34,237 nt of DNA from Rhodoferax sp. (GCA_030833685.1 JAURGS010000002.1:1-34237); one strand, 5' to 3'. Positions 16,554-26,157 are shown, numbered from the stretch's first letter. The notes: generated by a model not told the origin, from the letters alone. A program made the numbers and translations.

Positions 16554-19388
16554 TCAAGCCGTCACCTCTGGCAATTGAGCCAGAATCTGTCCGCCACCAA
16601 AACTCAGGCGCGGCGCCAGGGTGCCACCGGCAGTGACGCGCACCGCACAATACTTGAACTCTGGAATCTTGGCAAAAGGGTCGAGCGCCGCGTTAGTCAG
16701 CCGGTTGATGGCGGCCTCGTAGTAGCAAAACGGCGCAAATACCGCACCTGGTGGGGAGCTGTCGTCAGCGCGCGCGTACAAAACCACTTCTCCCCGACGA
16801 GATTGCAGCGTCACCACGTCCCCTGCGGCGATACCCAAGCGCTCCATATCCAGCGGATGGATGAGCGCCACCGGATCGGGCTCAATAGCATCCAACATGG
16901 TGGCGCGGCGCGTCATGCTGCCAGTGTGCCAGTGCTCGAGTTGGCGACCCGTGATCAACACCATCGGGAACTCTGCGTCCGGGCGCTCGTTGGCAGGAAT
17001 CACGTCAGCCGGAACAAAACGGGCTTTGCCACCCTCTCGCGGAAACGTATCCGTGAACACCACCGACTGACCTGGGTCACCTTCTTGCTGGCAAGGGTAA
17101 GTCACTGCGTGCTCGCGTTCCAGACGTTCCCAGGTGATGCCACCAATACTGGGCATGGTGTGGCGCATCTCATCGAAAACCTCCGACACATGCTTGTAAT
17201 GCCAGTCCAGGCCCAAGCGACGGGCAATCTGCTCGATGATCCACAGATCTTGGCGCGCATCGCCCGGGGGATCAATCGCCTGGCGCCCCATTTGAACCAG
17301 TCGGTCAGTGTTGGTGAAGCTACCCGTTTTCTCAGGGAACGCACTGGCTGGCAGGATCACGTCGGCCAGGTAGGCCGTCTCGGTCAGAAAGATGTCTTGC
17401 ACCACCAGATGGTCCAGCGCTGCCAAGGCTTCACGGGCGTGGTTGGCATCAGGGTCTGACATGGCGGGGTTTTCGCCCATCACGTACATCCCGCGAATGT
17501 CGCCTTTTTGGATGGCATGCATGACCTCCACCACGGTCAAGCCTGGCTTGTCGTCCAGCGTGCCAGCATTCAAACCCCAGGCCGATTCAAAGCGTGCGCG
17601 CACCTCAGGCCTAGAGACATGTTGGTAGTCGGGCAGCATCATCGGAATCAAACCTGCGTCGGACGCGCCTTGCACATTGTTCTGCCCACGCAATGGGTGC
17701 AGACCCGTGCCCGGGCGGCCAATTTGTCCAGTCATCAGCGACAGGGCAATCAGGCAGCGTGCATTGTCGGTACCGTGCACATGCTGAGACACACCCATGC
17801 CCCACAAAATCATGGATGCCTTGGAGGAGGCGTAAAGGCGGGCGACATAACGGATGGTGTCGGCGTCAATGCCACAGATAGGCGCCATGCGCTCTGGGCT
17901 GTAATCGGCAACATTCGCCTTCAGTTCATCAAAGCCGATGGTCCGGCTGGCGATGAAGTCCTGGTCAACCAAGCCTTCCTCAACAATCACATGCATCATG
18001 GCGTTAAGCAGCGCCACATCGGTGTCGGGTTTGAACTGCAAATAGCGATGCGCCAAACGCGCCAAGTCAGAGCGACGCGGATCGCAAACAATTAGCTTGG
18101 TGCCGTTGATAACCGCATTCTTAATCCAGCTTGCGGCAACCGGGTGGTTGACCGTGGGGTTCGCACCAATCACGATCACCACCTCAGCCTGGGTGACATC
18201 CATGACCGGGTTGGAAACCGCACCCGATCCAATGCCTTCGAGCAATGCCACCACTGAGGAGGCATGACACAAACGCGTGCAGTGGTCGACGTTGTTAGTG
18301 CCAAAGCCGGTGCGCACCAGCTTCTGAAACAGGTAGGCTTCCTCGTTACTGCCTTTGGCTGAGCCAAAGCCTGCTAGTGCGGCCTTGCCATGTGTGTCAC
18401 GTATCGCCGCAAGCTTGCCGCCGGCGAACTCCAGGGCTTCCTCCCAGCTCGCTTCGCGAAAGATCGACATCACCTGATTGGGTTCCATCTGAAAGTCGCC
18501 GCGCTTGGGCGCATCCGCACGCCGAATCAGCGGCTTGGTTAAACGGTGCGGGTGGTGCGCGTAATCAAATCCATAACGTCCTTTGACGCACAGACGACCT
18601 TGATTGGCGGGGCCAGAGCGGCCATTAACAAACAAAATCTTGTTGTCCTTGACGTTGTAAGTTAGCTGACAGCCCACGCCACAGTACGGGCACACCGAGG
18701 ACACTTGCTTATCAGGCTTGGCCATGCCCACGCCGCGCGCTGGCATCAGTGCACCAGTGGGGCAGGCCTGAACGCATTCGCCACAGGCCACGCAGGTAGA
18801 AGCGCCCATGGGATCATCCATGTCAAACACAATCTGGGCATGCTCACCGCGAAAGGCCAGCCCGATCACATCATTGACTTGCTCGTCGCGGCAGGCTCGC
18901 AGGCATCGGGTGCACTGAATACAGGCATCCAGATTCACGGCAATCGCGGGGTGTGATAAGTCCTGGTGAACAGCAGCACGGGCCTTGAAACGCGGCTTAC
19001 CCACACCGAGCTGTTCAGACCAGAAGTCCAGATCATTGCGGCGGGTGTACGCTGTCTCTGGCATATCGGCCTGCAAGAGCTCAAGCACCAATTTTTGTGA
19101 CTTGATTGCTCGCTCGCTCTGGCTATTGACCTTCATGCCTTCAGTCGGTGCGCGGCAGCACGATGGGGCCAGCACCCGCTCGCCGGCAACTTCCACCACA
19201 CATGCACGGCAGTTGCCCGCCTTGTCCAAGCCGTCTTTGTAGCAAAGATGCGGGATCTTCACGCCGTTGACCTTGGCCACATCCAGAATGGTCTGATTAC
19301 CGGTGGCCTGCACCGCGCGCCCATTGAGTTCAAAGTTGACCGTGGGCGTCTGCAGCTGGGCTTGCTCTTTGCGAGTGATTGCGTTCAT
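16554..19388 (-). CDS. NAD-dependent formate dehydrogenase alpha (catalytic, Mo/W-bisPGD) subunit
   Basis: 944 aa with N-terminal 2Fe-2S and 4Fe-4S domains (CIQCTRCLRACRDEQ, CVACGECVQACPTGAL), VCPYCGVGCQ, active-site region VDHCTRLCHASSV, and a C-terminal molydopterin-binding domain. Confidence 0.93.
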   Translation of the reverse strand: MNAITRKEQAQLQTPTVNFELNGRAVQATGNQTILDVAKVNGVKIPHLCYKDGLDKAGNCRACVVEVAGERVLAPSCCRAPTEGMKVNSQSERAIKSQKLVLELLQADMPETAYTRRNDLDFWSEQLGVGKPRFKARAAVHQDLSHPAIAVNLDACIQCTRCLRACRDEQVNDVIGLAFRGEHAQIVFDMDDPMGASTCVACGECVQACPTGALMPARGVGMAKPDKQVSSVCPYCGVGCQLTYNVKDNKILFVNGRSGPANQGRLCVKGRYGFDYAHHPHRLTKPLIRRADAPKRGDFQMEPNQVMSIFREASWEEALEFAGGKLAAIRDTHGKAALAGFGSAKGSNEEAYLFQKLVRTGFGTNNVDHCTRLCHASSVVALLEGIGSGAVSNPVMDVTQAEVVIVIGANPTVNHPVAASWIKNAVINGTKLIVCDPRRSDLARLAHRYLQFKPDTDVALLNAMMHVIVEEGLVDQDFIASRTIGFDELKANVADYSPERMAPICGIDADTIRYVARLYASSKASMILWGMGVSQHVHGTDNARCLIALSLMTGQIGRPGTGLHPLRGQNNVQGASDAGLIPMMLPDYQHVSRPEVRARFESAWGLNAGTLDDKPGLTVVEVMHAIQKGDIRGMYVMGENPAMSDPDANHAREALAALDHLVVQDIFLTETAYLADVILPASAFPEKTGSFTNTDRLVQMGRQAIDPPGDARQDLWIIEQIARRLGLDWHYKHVSEVFDEMRHTMPSIGGITWERLEREHAVTYPCQQEGDPGQSVVFTDTFPREGGKARFVPADVIPANERPDAEFPMVLITGRQLEHWHTGSMTRRATMLDAIEPDPVALIHPLDMERLGIAAGDVVTLQSRRGEVVLYARADDSSPPGAVFAPFCYYEAAINRLTNAALDPFAKIPEFKYCAVRVTAGGTLAPRLSFGGGQILAQLPEVTA

Positions 19389-19398
19389 GGGTAAGGCC

Positions 19399-21099
19399 TC
19401 AGGTCAGCTCGTTAGGAAAATACTTGATCACACAGTCGATGGGGTTGGGCGCCGCCTGGCCCAGGCCGCATATCGACGCATCGCGCATCACTGCCGATAG
19501 ATCTGCCAACAAATCCTGGTCCCAAGTAGCCTGCTCGATCAAATCAGACGCCTTGGCTGTTCCGTTACGGCAAGGCGTGCACTGCCCACACGATTCGTGC
19601 TTGAAGAATCGCAGTGTGTTGCGTGCTGCCGCCACTGCAGTGTCTTTGTCAGACAGCACCACCACCGCCGCTGAGCCGATGAAGCACCCGTAGGGCTGCA
19701 GCGTGTCAAAGTCCAGGGGAATGTCGTTCATGCTCGCCGGCAAAATGCCGCCTGACGCGCCGCCTGGCAGGTAGCCATAAAAACGGTGGCCGTCCTGCAT
19801 GCCACCACAGTAATCGTCGATCAAGGCCTGAATGGTGATGCCTGCAGGAGCCAGCTTGACCCCTGGTGAACGCACGCGACCCGACACAGAAAACGAGCGC
19901 AGACCTTTGCGGCCATTGGCCCCGTGGCTGGCAAACCAAGCCCCACCTTTTTCAAGCAACTCACGCACCCAGAAAAGGGTTTCAAAGTTGTGCTCCAGCG
20001 TTGGGCGCCCGAACAAGCCAACTTGTGCCACGTAAGGCGGGCGCAGGCGCGGCATGCCGCGCTTTCCCTCAATGGATTCGATCATGGCCGACTCTTCGCC
20101 ACAAATATAGGCCCCGGCGCCACGGCGCAAACTGATCGACGGCAGCTGTGCAGCTAAGACCGGGTCTGCCTGCAGTTTGGCAAGTTCTGTTTCCAGCATT
20201 GCACGACAACCGTGGTACTCGTCGCGCAGGTAGATGTAGACCTGATCGATGCCAACGGCCCAGGCGGCAATCAGCATGCCTTCCAGAAAGCGGTGCGGGT
20301 CGGTCTCCAGCATTGCACGGTCCTTGAAGGTGCCAGGTTCGCCCTCGTCGATGTTTACCGCCATCAGGCGGGGTGCCGCTTCGGCGCGAACAATGCGCCA
20401 TTTGCGCCCAGCCGGAAAGCCAGCGCCACCTAAGCCCCGCAGACCTGAGTCTTCCAGCGTGCGAATAACACTGTCGACATCGCGCTTGCCCTGCCAGCAG
20501 GCCTGCATCAGGGCATAACCCCCCGCCGCGCGGTACGCATCCAGGTCCAGAAAACCGGTAGGAATATGCTGCGTTTGCCCACTCGCAACCGTCTTGGCTA
20601 TCGCATCAGCCGTGGCCTGAGGCACTGGGTTTTGACCCACCACCGCCGCCGGCGCTTGCTCGCAGCGGCCAATGCAAGGCGCGGCAATCACGCGCACCTC
20701 GCGCCCCAGCAGGGTGGGCAACTTGGCCAACAGGTCCTGCGCACCCGCCATCTCGCAGGACAAGCCGTCACACACCCTCACCGTGAGCATGGGTGGCGCC
20801 TCCTGACCCTCTTTAACCACGTCAAAGTGGTGGTAGAAGGTCGCAACCTCGTACACCTCGGTTTGCGCCAGTTGCATCTCCTGGGCCAACGCGGCCAGGT
20901 GCGCCGCAGACAAATGCCCATAGCGATCTTGAATTTTGTGCAGATGCTCGATGAGCAGATCGCGACGCAGAGGCTGTTCACCCAGCAAAGCCTTCACTTG
21001 CAACAGTGCTTCAGGATCGACACGGCGGCCCTTGGGCGCCTGGCGCTTGCGCTCCTGGGTACTGGCCTGCACTGCAATCGGTATCACCGGATGGTTCAT
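19399..21099 (-). CDS. NAD-dependent formate dehydrogenase beta subunit, NuoE/NuoF (24 kDa/51 kDa-like) fusion
   Basis: N-terminal thioredoxin-like 2Fe-2S domain (VRVCDGLSCEMAG...APCIGRCEQAPA) fused to a 51-kDa flavoprotein domain (GLRGLGGAGFPAGRKW, GAYICGEESAMIESIEGKRGMPRLRPPY, ESCGQCTPCRNGT). Confidence 0.94.
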   Translation of the reverse strand: MNHPVIPIAVQASTQERKRQAPKGRRVDPEALLQVKALLGEQPLRRDLLIEHLHKIQDRYGHLSAAHLAALAQEMQLAQTEVYEVATFYHHFDVVKEGQEAPPMLTVRVCDGLSCEMAGAQDLLAKLPTLLGREVRVIAAPCIGRCEQAPAAVVGQNPVPQATADAIAKTVASGQTQHIPTGFLDLDAYRAAGGYALMQACWQGKRDVDSVIRTLEDSGLRGLGGAGFPAGRKWRIVRAEAAPRLMAVNIDEGEPGTFKDRAMLETDPHRFLEGMLIAAWAVGIDQVYIYLRDEYHGCRAMLETELAKLQADPVLAAQLPSISLRRGAGAYICGEESAMIESIEGKRGMPRLRPPYVAQVGLFGRPTLEHNFETLFWVRELLEKGGAWFASHGANGRKGLRSFSVSGRVRSPGVKLAPAGITIQALIDDYCGGMQDGHRFYGYLPGGASGGILPASMNDIPLDFDTLQPYGCFIGSAAVVVLSDKDTAVAAARNTLRFFKHESCGQCTPCRNGTAKASDLIEQATWDQDLLADLSAVMRDASICGLGQAAPNPIDCVIKYFPNELT

Positions 21100-21123
21100 A
21101 ACTGCTCTCTTCGATTCTGAAAT

Positions 21124-22371
21124 TCAAATGACCTGCTCAGCCCGCAGCGCCTGGATATCGGCTGCGCTATAGCCCAGCTGACTCAACACCTCATCGGTAT
21201 GCTCACCCAGCAAGGGCGAACGCGTCACCACGGTGGGGCTGTCTGACATCTTGATCGGGTTACCCACAGTGAGGTATTTGCCGCGCACGGGGTGGTCTAC
21301 TTCGACAACCGTACCGCTTGCGCGCAGCGCCTCGTCTTCGGCAATCTCTTTCATCGACAAAATTGGGCCGCATGGAATGTCGTAGGCGTTGAGAATGTCC
21401 ATGGCCTCGAACTTGGTCTTGGTCTTGGTCCACTCTTCAATGCGGGCAAAAATCATCTTCAAATGCGGCAACCGCGCTTTCGGTGTCGAGAAGTGCGGAT
21501 CGGTGATCCAACCCTCCTCGTCAATCACCTTGCAAATCGCTGGCCACACTGCCGCCTGGGTGATGAAATAGATGTAGGCATTCGGGTCTTTTTGCCAGCC
21601 CTTGCATTTCAGGATGGAGCCGGGCTGGCCGCCACCTGACGCATTGCCTGCCCGCGGCACGGCCTCACCAAATTCAATGTCCGGGTACTGCGGGTATTCC
21701 TGCAACTCGCCGGTGCGCTCCAGACGCTGCTGGTCACGCAACTTGACCCGGCACAAATTCAAGACCGCATCTTGCATGGGTGCCAGCACCTTCTGCCCTT
21801 TTCCGCTTGTTTGCCGTTGCAGCAGCGCAGCCATGATGCCCAGGGCCAGATGCAAGCCTGTGCCGCTGTCGCCAATCTGTGCTCCAGTCACCAAAGGGGG
21901 GCCATCGTCAAATCCCGTGGTGGATGCGGCACCGCCTGCGCATTGCGCCACGTTCTCATAGACTTTGCAGGCCTCGTACTTGCCCGGGCCAAAGCCTTTG
22001 ACCGAAGCCACCACCATGCGCGGATTGAGTTCGTGTATGCGCTCCCAGGTAAAGCCCATACGGTCTAAGGCACCTGGCGCAAAATTCTCGACCAACACAT
22101 CACACTGCTTGATTAAAGCCTCCAGAACCTGCTTGCCCTTCGGATGTTTGGTGTTGACCGTGATCGAGCGCTTGTTGTGGTTGAGCATGGTGAAGTACAA
22201 GCTGTCGGCCTCGGGTATGTCCCGCAGCTGTCCACGGGTGGCATCGCCCTCGCCGGCTCGCTCCACCTTGATCACGTCGGCGCCGAACCAGGCCAGCAGT
22301 TGGGTACAGGTAGGCCCAGACTGCACGTGGGTGAAGTCCAAAATTCGGTAGCCATTCAAAGCCTTGCTCAT
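21124..22371 (-). CDS. Second formyl-CoA:oxalate CoA-transferase-like protein (class III CoA-transferase)
   Basis: [46 protein letters not shown] (Asp), [11 protein letters not shown] loop. Closely resembles the neighbouring frc. Confidence 0.9.
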   Translation of the reverse strand: MSKALNGYRILDFTHVQSGPTCTQLLAWFGADVIKVERAGEGDATRGQLRDIPEADSLYFTMLNHNKRSITVNTKHPKGKQVLEALIKQCDVLVENFAPGALDRMGFTWERIHELNPRMVVASVKGFGPGKYEACKVYENVAQCAGGAASTTGFDDGPPLVTGAQIGDSGTGLHLALGIMAALLQRQTSGKGQKVLAPMQDAVLNLCRVKLRDQQRLERTGELQEYPQYPDIEFGEAVPRAGNASGGGQPGSILKCKGWQKDPNAYIYFITQAAVWPAICKVIDEEGWITDPHFSTPKARLPHLKMIFARIEEWTKTKTKFEAMDILNAYDIPCGPILSMKEIAEDEALRASGTVVEVDHPVRGKYLTVGNPIKMSDSPTVVTRSPLLGEHTDEVLSQLGYSAADIQALRAEQVI

Positions 22372-22401
22372 CGCGATTCCTTTGCCATACCAACCCTCAG
22401 A

Positions 22402-22857
22402 TTATTGCTGCCCTGAGCCCGGCGCCTGGTGCTGCGCCTCGAGCTGGGCCAATCGGGCTCGCATGGTCTTTTCTTCTTCAAAACGTTTGGTTTCATCGCG
22501 GATGACAGCAACAACCTTGTCCACTTCACCCGTTTCACTACGCAGCAAACTCACCGTCATTGCGATTGACAGCGCCTGACCGCTACTGTGTAGCGCCGGC
22601 ACTCGAAGCAAGGTGTCGCCATAACGGGAGTGCCCGCTTTGCATGGCTTGACGGTACCCAGCCCAGTGACGCTCTCGGTAACGCTCAGGCGTAATCAGGT
22701 CTAGCGACTGCCCTATGGCATGCTGCGCGTCATAACCAAACAGCTTTTCAGCTGCCGGGTTCCACCAGCAGATCAGCCCTTGTACGTCAGCAGCAACCAC
22801 GGCGTCGGCCAGGGCCGACAGCAAGTTCGCTGAACTGATGGAATTGGGCATCTGCAA
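22402..22857 (-). CDS. Standalone PAS-domain protein
   Basis: ALADAVVAADVQGLICWWNPAAEKLFGYDAQHAIGQSLDLITPERYRERHWAGYRQAM...VVAVIRDETKR; no output domain in the 151-aa ORF. Confidence 0.85.
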   Translation of the reverse strand: MQMPNSISSANLLSALADAVVAADVQGLICWWNPAAEKLFGYDAQHAIGQSLDLITPERYRERHWAGYRQAMQSGHSRYGDTLLRVPALHSSGQALSIAMTVSLLRSETGEVDKVVAVIRDETKRFEEEKTMRARLAQLEAQHQAPGSGQQ

Positions 22858-22908
22858 TTACAAGCTTGGTTATCGCTTCAGCTACCGCGCAACAGCGGGC
22901 CCGTTAAC

Positions 22909-22937
22909 GATAACGGCACCACGCGGGTGCCGTTATC
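22909..22937. terminator. Perfect hairpin GATAACGGCACC-ACGCG-GGTGCCGTTATC between frc and the PAS gene
   Basis: 12-bp perfect arms, 5-nt loop, 26 nt past the natural frc stop on the minus strand; no T-tract, so it may be an RNA-processing or attenuator element instead. Confidence 0.6.
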
Positions 22938-22963
22938 TGCAACAGTACCGATCGCGCAGCGTC

Positions 22964-24235
22964 TTAGACCGCTTTGCCCTCGTGCATAGCCTTGATCTGC
23001 TCTGCAGAGTAGCCCAGCTCAGCCAGAACCTCGTCGGTGTGCTGGCCCAGCAGCGGAGATGCCGTCACCTCGGGCTAGAGATCAGAGAACTTGATCGGGC
23101 TGCCAACCGTGTAGTAGCTGCCACGCACTGGGTGCGGGACTTCAACGATGGAGCCGCTCTTGCGAAGTGACTCGTCACGCAGCAACTCGGCCATGCTCAG
23201 CACCGGTGCGCAGGGGATGTCAAATTTGCGGAAGATGTCAACGGCCTCGTACTTGGTCTTGTCTTTGATGAAGTCTTCGATGGTGCCAAAAATCTCCATG
23301 ATGTGTGGCTGACGACCACGCGGCGTGTTGTAGGCCGGATCATCTTTCCACTCGGGCTTGCCCAGCGCATCACAAATTGGGCCCCAGGCGTGACCCTGGA
23401 TAGTGAAGTAGATATACGCATTGGGGTCGGTTTCGTGACCCTTGCACTTCAGAATCCAGCCCGGCTGACCACCGCCGCCAGCGTTGCCGCCGCGTGGTGT
23501 GACTTTGCTGGCGAAGGCTTCCATCTCGTGGGGGTACTGTGGGTACTCTTCCAGGTAGCCCACACGCTCCAGACGCTGCTGGTCACGCATCTTCACGCGG
23601 CAAAGGTTCAACACGGCGTCCTGCATGGAGACCGCCACTTTCTGCCCTTTGCCGGTCTTCTGGCGGCCAATCACGGCCGTCAAGATACCGATGGCCAGGT
23701 GCATGCCCGTGTTGGAGTCGCCTAAAGCGGCAGCCGAAATGGTGGGCTCAGAGTTCTCGCCTTTCCACCAGCCTGTCGTAGAAGCGGCACCACCAGCGCA
23801 TTGCGCCACGTTCTCGTAGACCTTGAGGTCTTCGTAATGGTGGCCTTCGCTAAAGCCCTTGACCGAGGCCAGAATCATGCCGGGGTTGAGCTTTTGGATG
23901 TACTCCCAGGTAAAGCCCATGCGGTCCAGCGCGCCAGGGCCGAAGTTCTCGACCATGACATCGGATTCGCGGATCAGTTTTTCCAGAACTTCCTTGCCAG
24001 CGGCTGTCTTGGTGTCCAGCGTCAGCGAGCGCTTGTTGCTGTTGAGCATGGTGAAGTACAGGGCATCGGCATCCGGAATGTCGCGCAACTGGCTGCGTGT
24101 GACGTCGCCGGAGCCGGGGCGCTCAACCTTGATCACGTCAGCGCCGAACCAAGCCAGCAACTGGGTACAGGCTGGGCCTGCCTGAACGTGGGTGAAGTCA
24201 ATGATTTTGATGCCACTCAGTGGTTTGTTGTCCAT
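22964..24235 (-). CDS. frc: Formyl-CoA:oxalate CoA-transferase, interrupted by an in-frame TAG at 23075-23077
   Basis: [17 protein letters not shown]-like N-terminus, [54 protein letters not shown]. The frame continues past the TAG as [36 protein letters not shown] to 22964. Confidence 0.9.
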
Positions 24236-24269
24236 GTCTAAATCTCCTTTGGAACGACCTATTAAAAAC

Positions 24270-25997
24270 TTACTTCTTTTTGGCAGCTTGAGGATTCAAG
24301 CTGGTGATACGCCCGCTCTCGGTACCCGCCGTCTCATCAATCACAGCATTGATCAGAGTGGGCTTGCGCGAACGGAAGGCCTCGTCGATGCCCGCTCTGA
24401 GCTCAGCGGGTGTGGTTGCGTGAACGCCCACACCACCGAAGGCTTGCATCATCATGTCGTAGCGCGCGCCCTTGACGAAAACCGTTGGCGCCACATCTGC
24501 GCCGCCTGTCGGGTTGACGTCTGTGCCCTTGTACACGCCATTATTGTTCATCACAACGATACACACCGGCAGGTTGTAGCGACAGACCGTCTCCACCTCC
24601 ATGCCAGAGAAACCGAATGCGCTGTCACCTTCCACGGCCAGAACCTGCTCTCCAGTGACCACAGCCGCAGCGACAGAAAAGCCCATGCCGATGCCCATGA
24701 TGCCCCAGGTGCCCACGTCCAGACGCTTGCGGGGTTTGTACATGTCGACGATCGAGCGCGTGAAATCCAATGCGTTTGCACCCTCGTTAACCAAAATGGT
24801 GTCCTGGTGCTGACGCATCACGTCCTTGACCACGGCCAAGGCGCTGTGAAAGTTCATCGGCGTCGGGTTCTTGGCCAGGGTGTCGGCCATCTTGGCAATG
24901 TTCTTGCCGGTGCGCTCAGAGATCGCCTGCGTCCATTCAGCCGGCGGCTTGGCCCAGTTGTTGCCCATGGCATCCAAGAGCGCAGACACACAGGACCCGA
25001 TGTCGCCAATCACAGGCGCGTCGATCGCCACGTTGCTGTCAGCCTCGATCGGCGAGATATCAACCTGAATGTATTTTTGAGCGCCCCAGGCTTTGTGGTT
25101 GGCGCCACCCCAGGTCTTGCCTTTGCCATGCGACAGCAGCCAGTTCAGGCGTGCGCCAATCAAGAGCACCACGTCCGCTTCGGGCAGCACGAACGAGCGG
25201 GCCGCAGCAGCAGACTGCGCATGGTTGTCAGGCAAGATGCCTTTGGCCATGGACATGGGCAAATACGGAATGCCCGATTTCTCCACCAAGGTACGGATGG
25301 CCTCATCCGCCTGCGCATAAGCTGCGCCCTTGCCCAGCAGAATCAAGGGCTTCTTGGCGCCTTTGAGCAAATCAATGGCGCGCTGCACAGCGTCGCCCCC
25401 TGGGATCTGTTTGGGCGCCGGATCGACCACCTTGATCAGCGACGCACGCCCAGCCTGCAGCGGCATGCTTTGGGCAAACAGCTTGGCCGGCAGATCCAGG
25501 TAAACACCACCCGGTCGCCCCGATACCGCCGAGCGAATCGCGCGGGCCACACCCACACCAATATCCTCCGCATTCAATACCCGGTAAGCCGCCTTGCACA
25601 AGGGCTTGGCGATCGCCAACTGGTCCATTTCCTCGTAATCACCCTGCTGCAGGTCCACGATTTCGCGCTCAGAGGAGCCGCTAATCAGGATCATGGGAAA
25701 GCAGTTGGTGGTGGCGTTCGCCAGCGCGGTCAGGCCATTCAAAAAGCCAGGCGCCGACACCGTCAGGCAAATGCCTGGCTTTTGGGTCAGAAAACCGGCG
25801 GCCGCAGCGGCATTGCCCGCATGCTGTTCGTGCCGGAAAGAAATCACCCGCAGACCTTCGGCTTGCGCCATGCGGGTCAGGTCGGTGATCGGAATACCGG
25901 GCAGGCCAAAAATGGAGTCAATACCATTGAGCTTGAGCGCCTCAATCAGCAAGTGGAAACCATCAATGGTTTCAGTCGATTCTTGAATTTCAGACAT
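24270..25997 (-). CDS. oxc: Oxalyl-CoA decarboxylase
   Basis: ThDP enzyme: [78 protein letters not shown]-terminal [27 protein letters not shown] open to 26117; likely start 25997. Confidence 0.95.
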   Translation of the reverse strand: MSEIQESTETIDGFHLLIEALKLNGIDSIFGLPGIPITDLTRMAQAEGLRVISFRHEQHAGNAAAAAGFLTQKPGICLTVSAPGFLNGLTALANATTNCFPMILISGSSEREIVDLQQGDYEEMDQLAIAKPLCKAAYRVLNAEDIGVGVARAIRSAVSGRPGGVYLDLPAKLFAQSMPLQAGRASLIKVVDPAPKQIPGGDAVQRAIDLLKGAKKPLILLGKGAAYAQADEAIRTLVEKSGIPYLPMSMAKGILPDNHAQSAAAARSFVLPEADVVLLIGARLNWLLSHGKGKTWGGANHKAWGAQKYIQVDISPIEADSNVAIDAPVIGDIGSCVSALLDAMGNNWAKPPAEWTQAISERTGKNIAKMADTLAKNPTPMNFHSALAVVKDVMRQHQDTILVNEGANALDFTRSIVDMYKPRKRLDVGTWGIMGIGMGFSVAAAVVTGEQVLAVEGDSAFGFSGMEVETVCRYNLPVCIVVMNNNGVYKGTDVNPTGGADVAPTVFVKGARYDMMMQAFGGVGVHATTPAELRAGIDEAFRSRKPTLINAVIDETAGTESGRITSLNPQAAKKK

Positions 25998-26115
25998 AGG
26001 TTTCAAACCATGAGTTATGGGGTAGTGGCCCAAGGCCCTGAGCCTGTTTCGAGCCGCTGGTTGTCGCGCCAAGACGGGTGTTCGGTGTGTGAGCCACACT
26101 GACGCGACAGGCCAC

Positions 26116-26121
26116 ATTATC
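26116..26121 (-). promoter_or_regulatory. Candidate -10 element GATAAT for the oxc operon
   Basis: Reverse complement of ATTATC. Placing this at -12 to -7 gives a TSS near 26109, with the FNR-like box centred at -41.5. Confidence 0.5.
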
Positions 26122-26143
26122 CAAAGGGTGCGGCAAGCAGGCG

Positions 26144-26157
26144 TTGACCGCAGTCAA
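26144..26157. promoter_or_regulatory. FNR-like palindromic box TTGACCGCAGTCAA upstream of oxc
   Basis: Same 14-bp palindrome (and same 16-mer) as upstream of tctC; about 153 bp from the oxc start. Confidence 0.75.

Noticed and set aside
16575-17459. 294-aa plus-strand ORF opposite FDH alpha
   Set aside because: Antisense artefact of GC-rich coding sequence.
16554-19388. Selenocysteine in formate dehydrogenase alpha
   Set aside because: The active-site region reads VDHCTRLCHASS with Cys codons and there is no in-frame TGA.
23075-23077. Pyrrolysine or programmed recoding at the frc TAG
   Set aside because: No sequence evidence for recoding machinery in the window, and Frc has no known Pyl residue. 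A CAG-to-TAG mutation or sequencing error is simpler.
24192-26102. 636-aa plus-strand ORF antisense to oxc
   Set aside because: Covers oxc and part of its leader in antisense; no recognisable protein motif (His/Arg-rich, typical of GC-biased antisense frames). Oxc on the minus strand is unambiguous.
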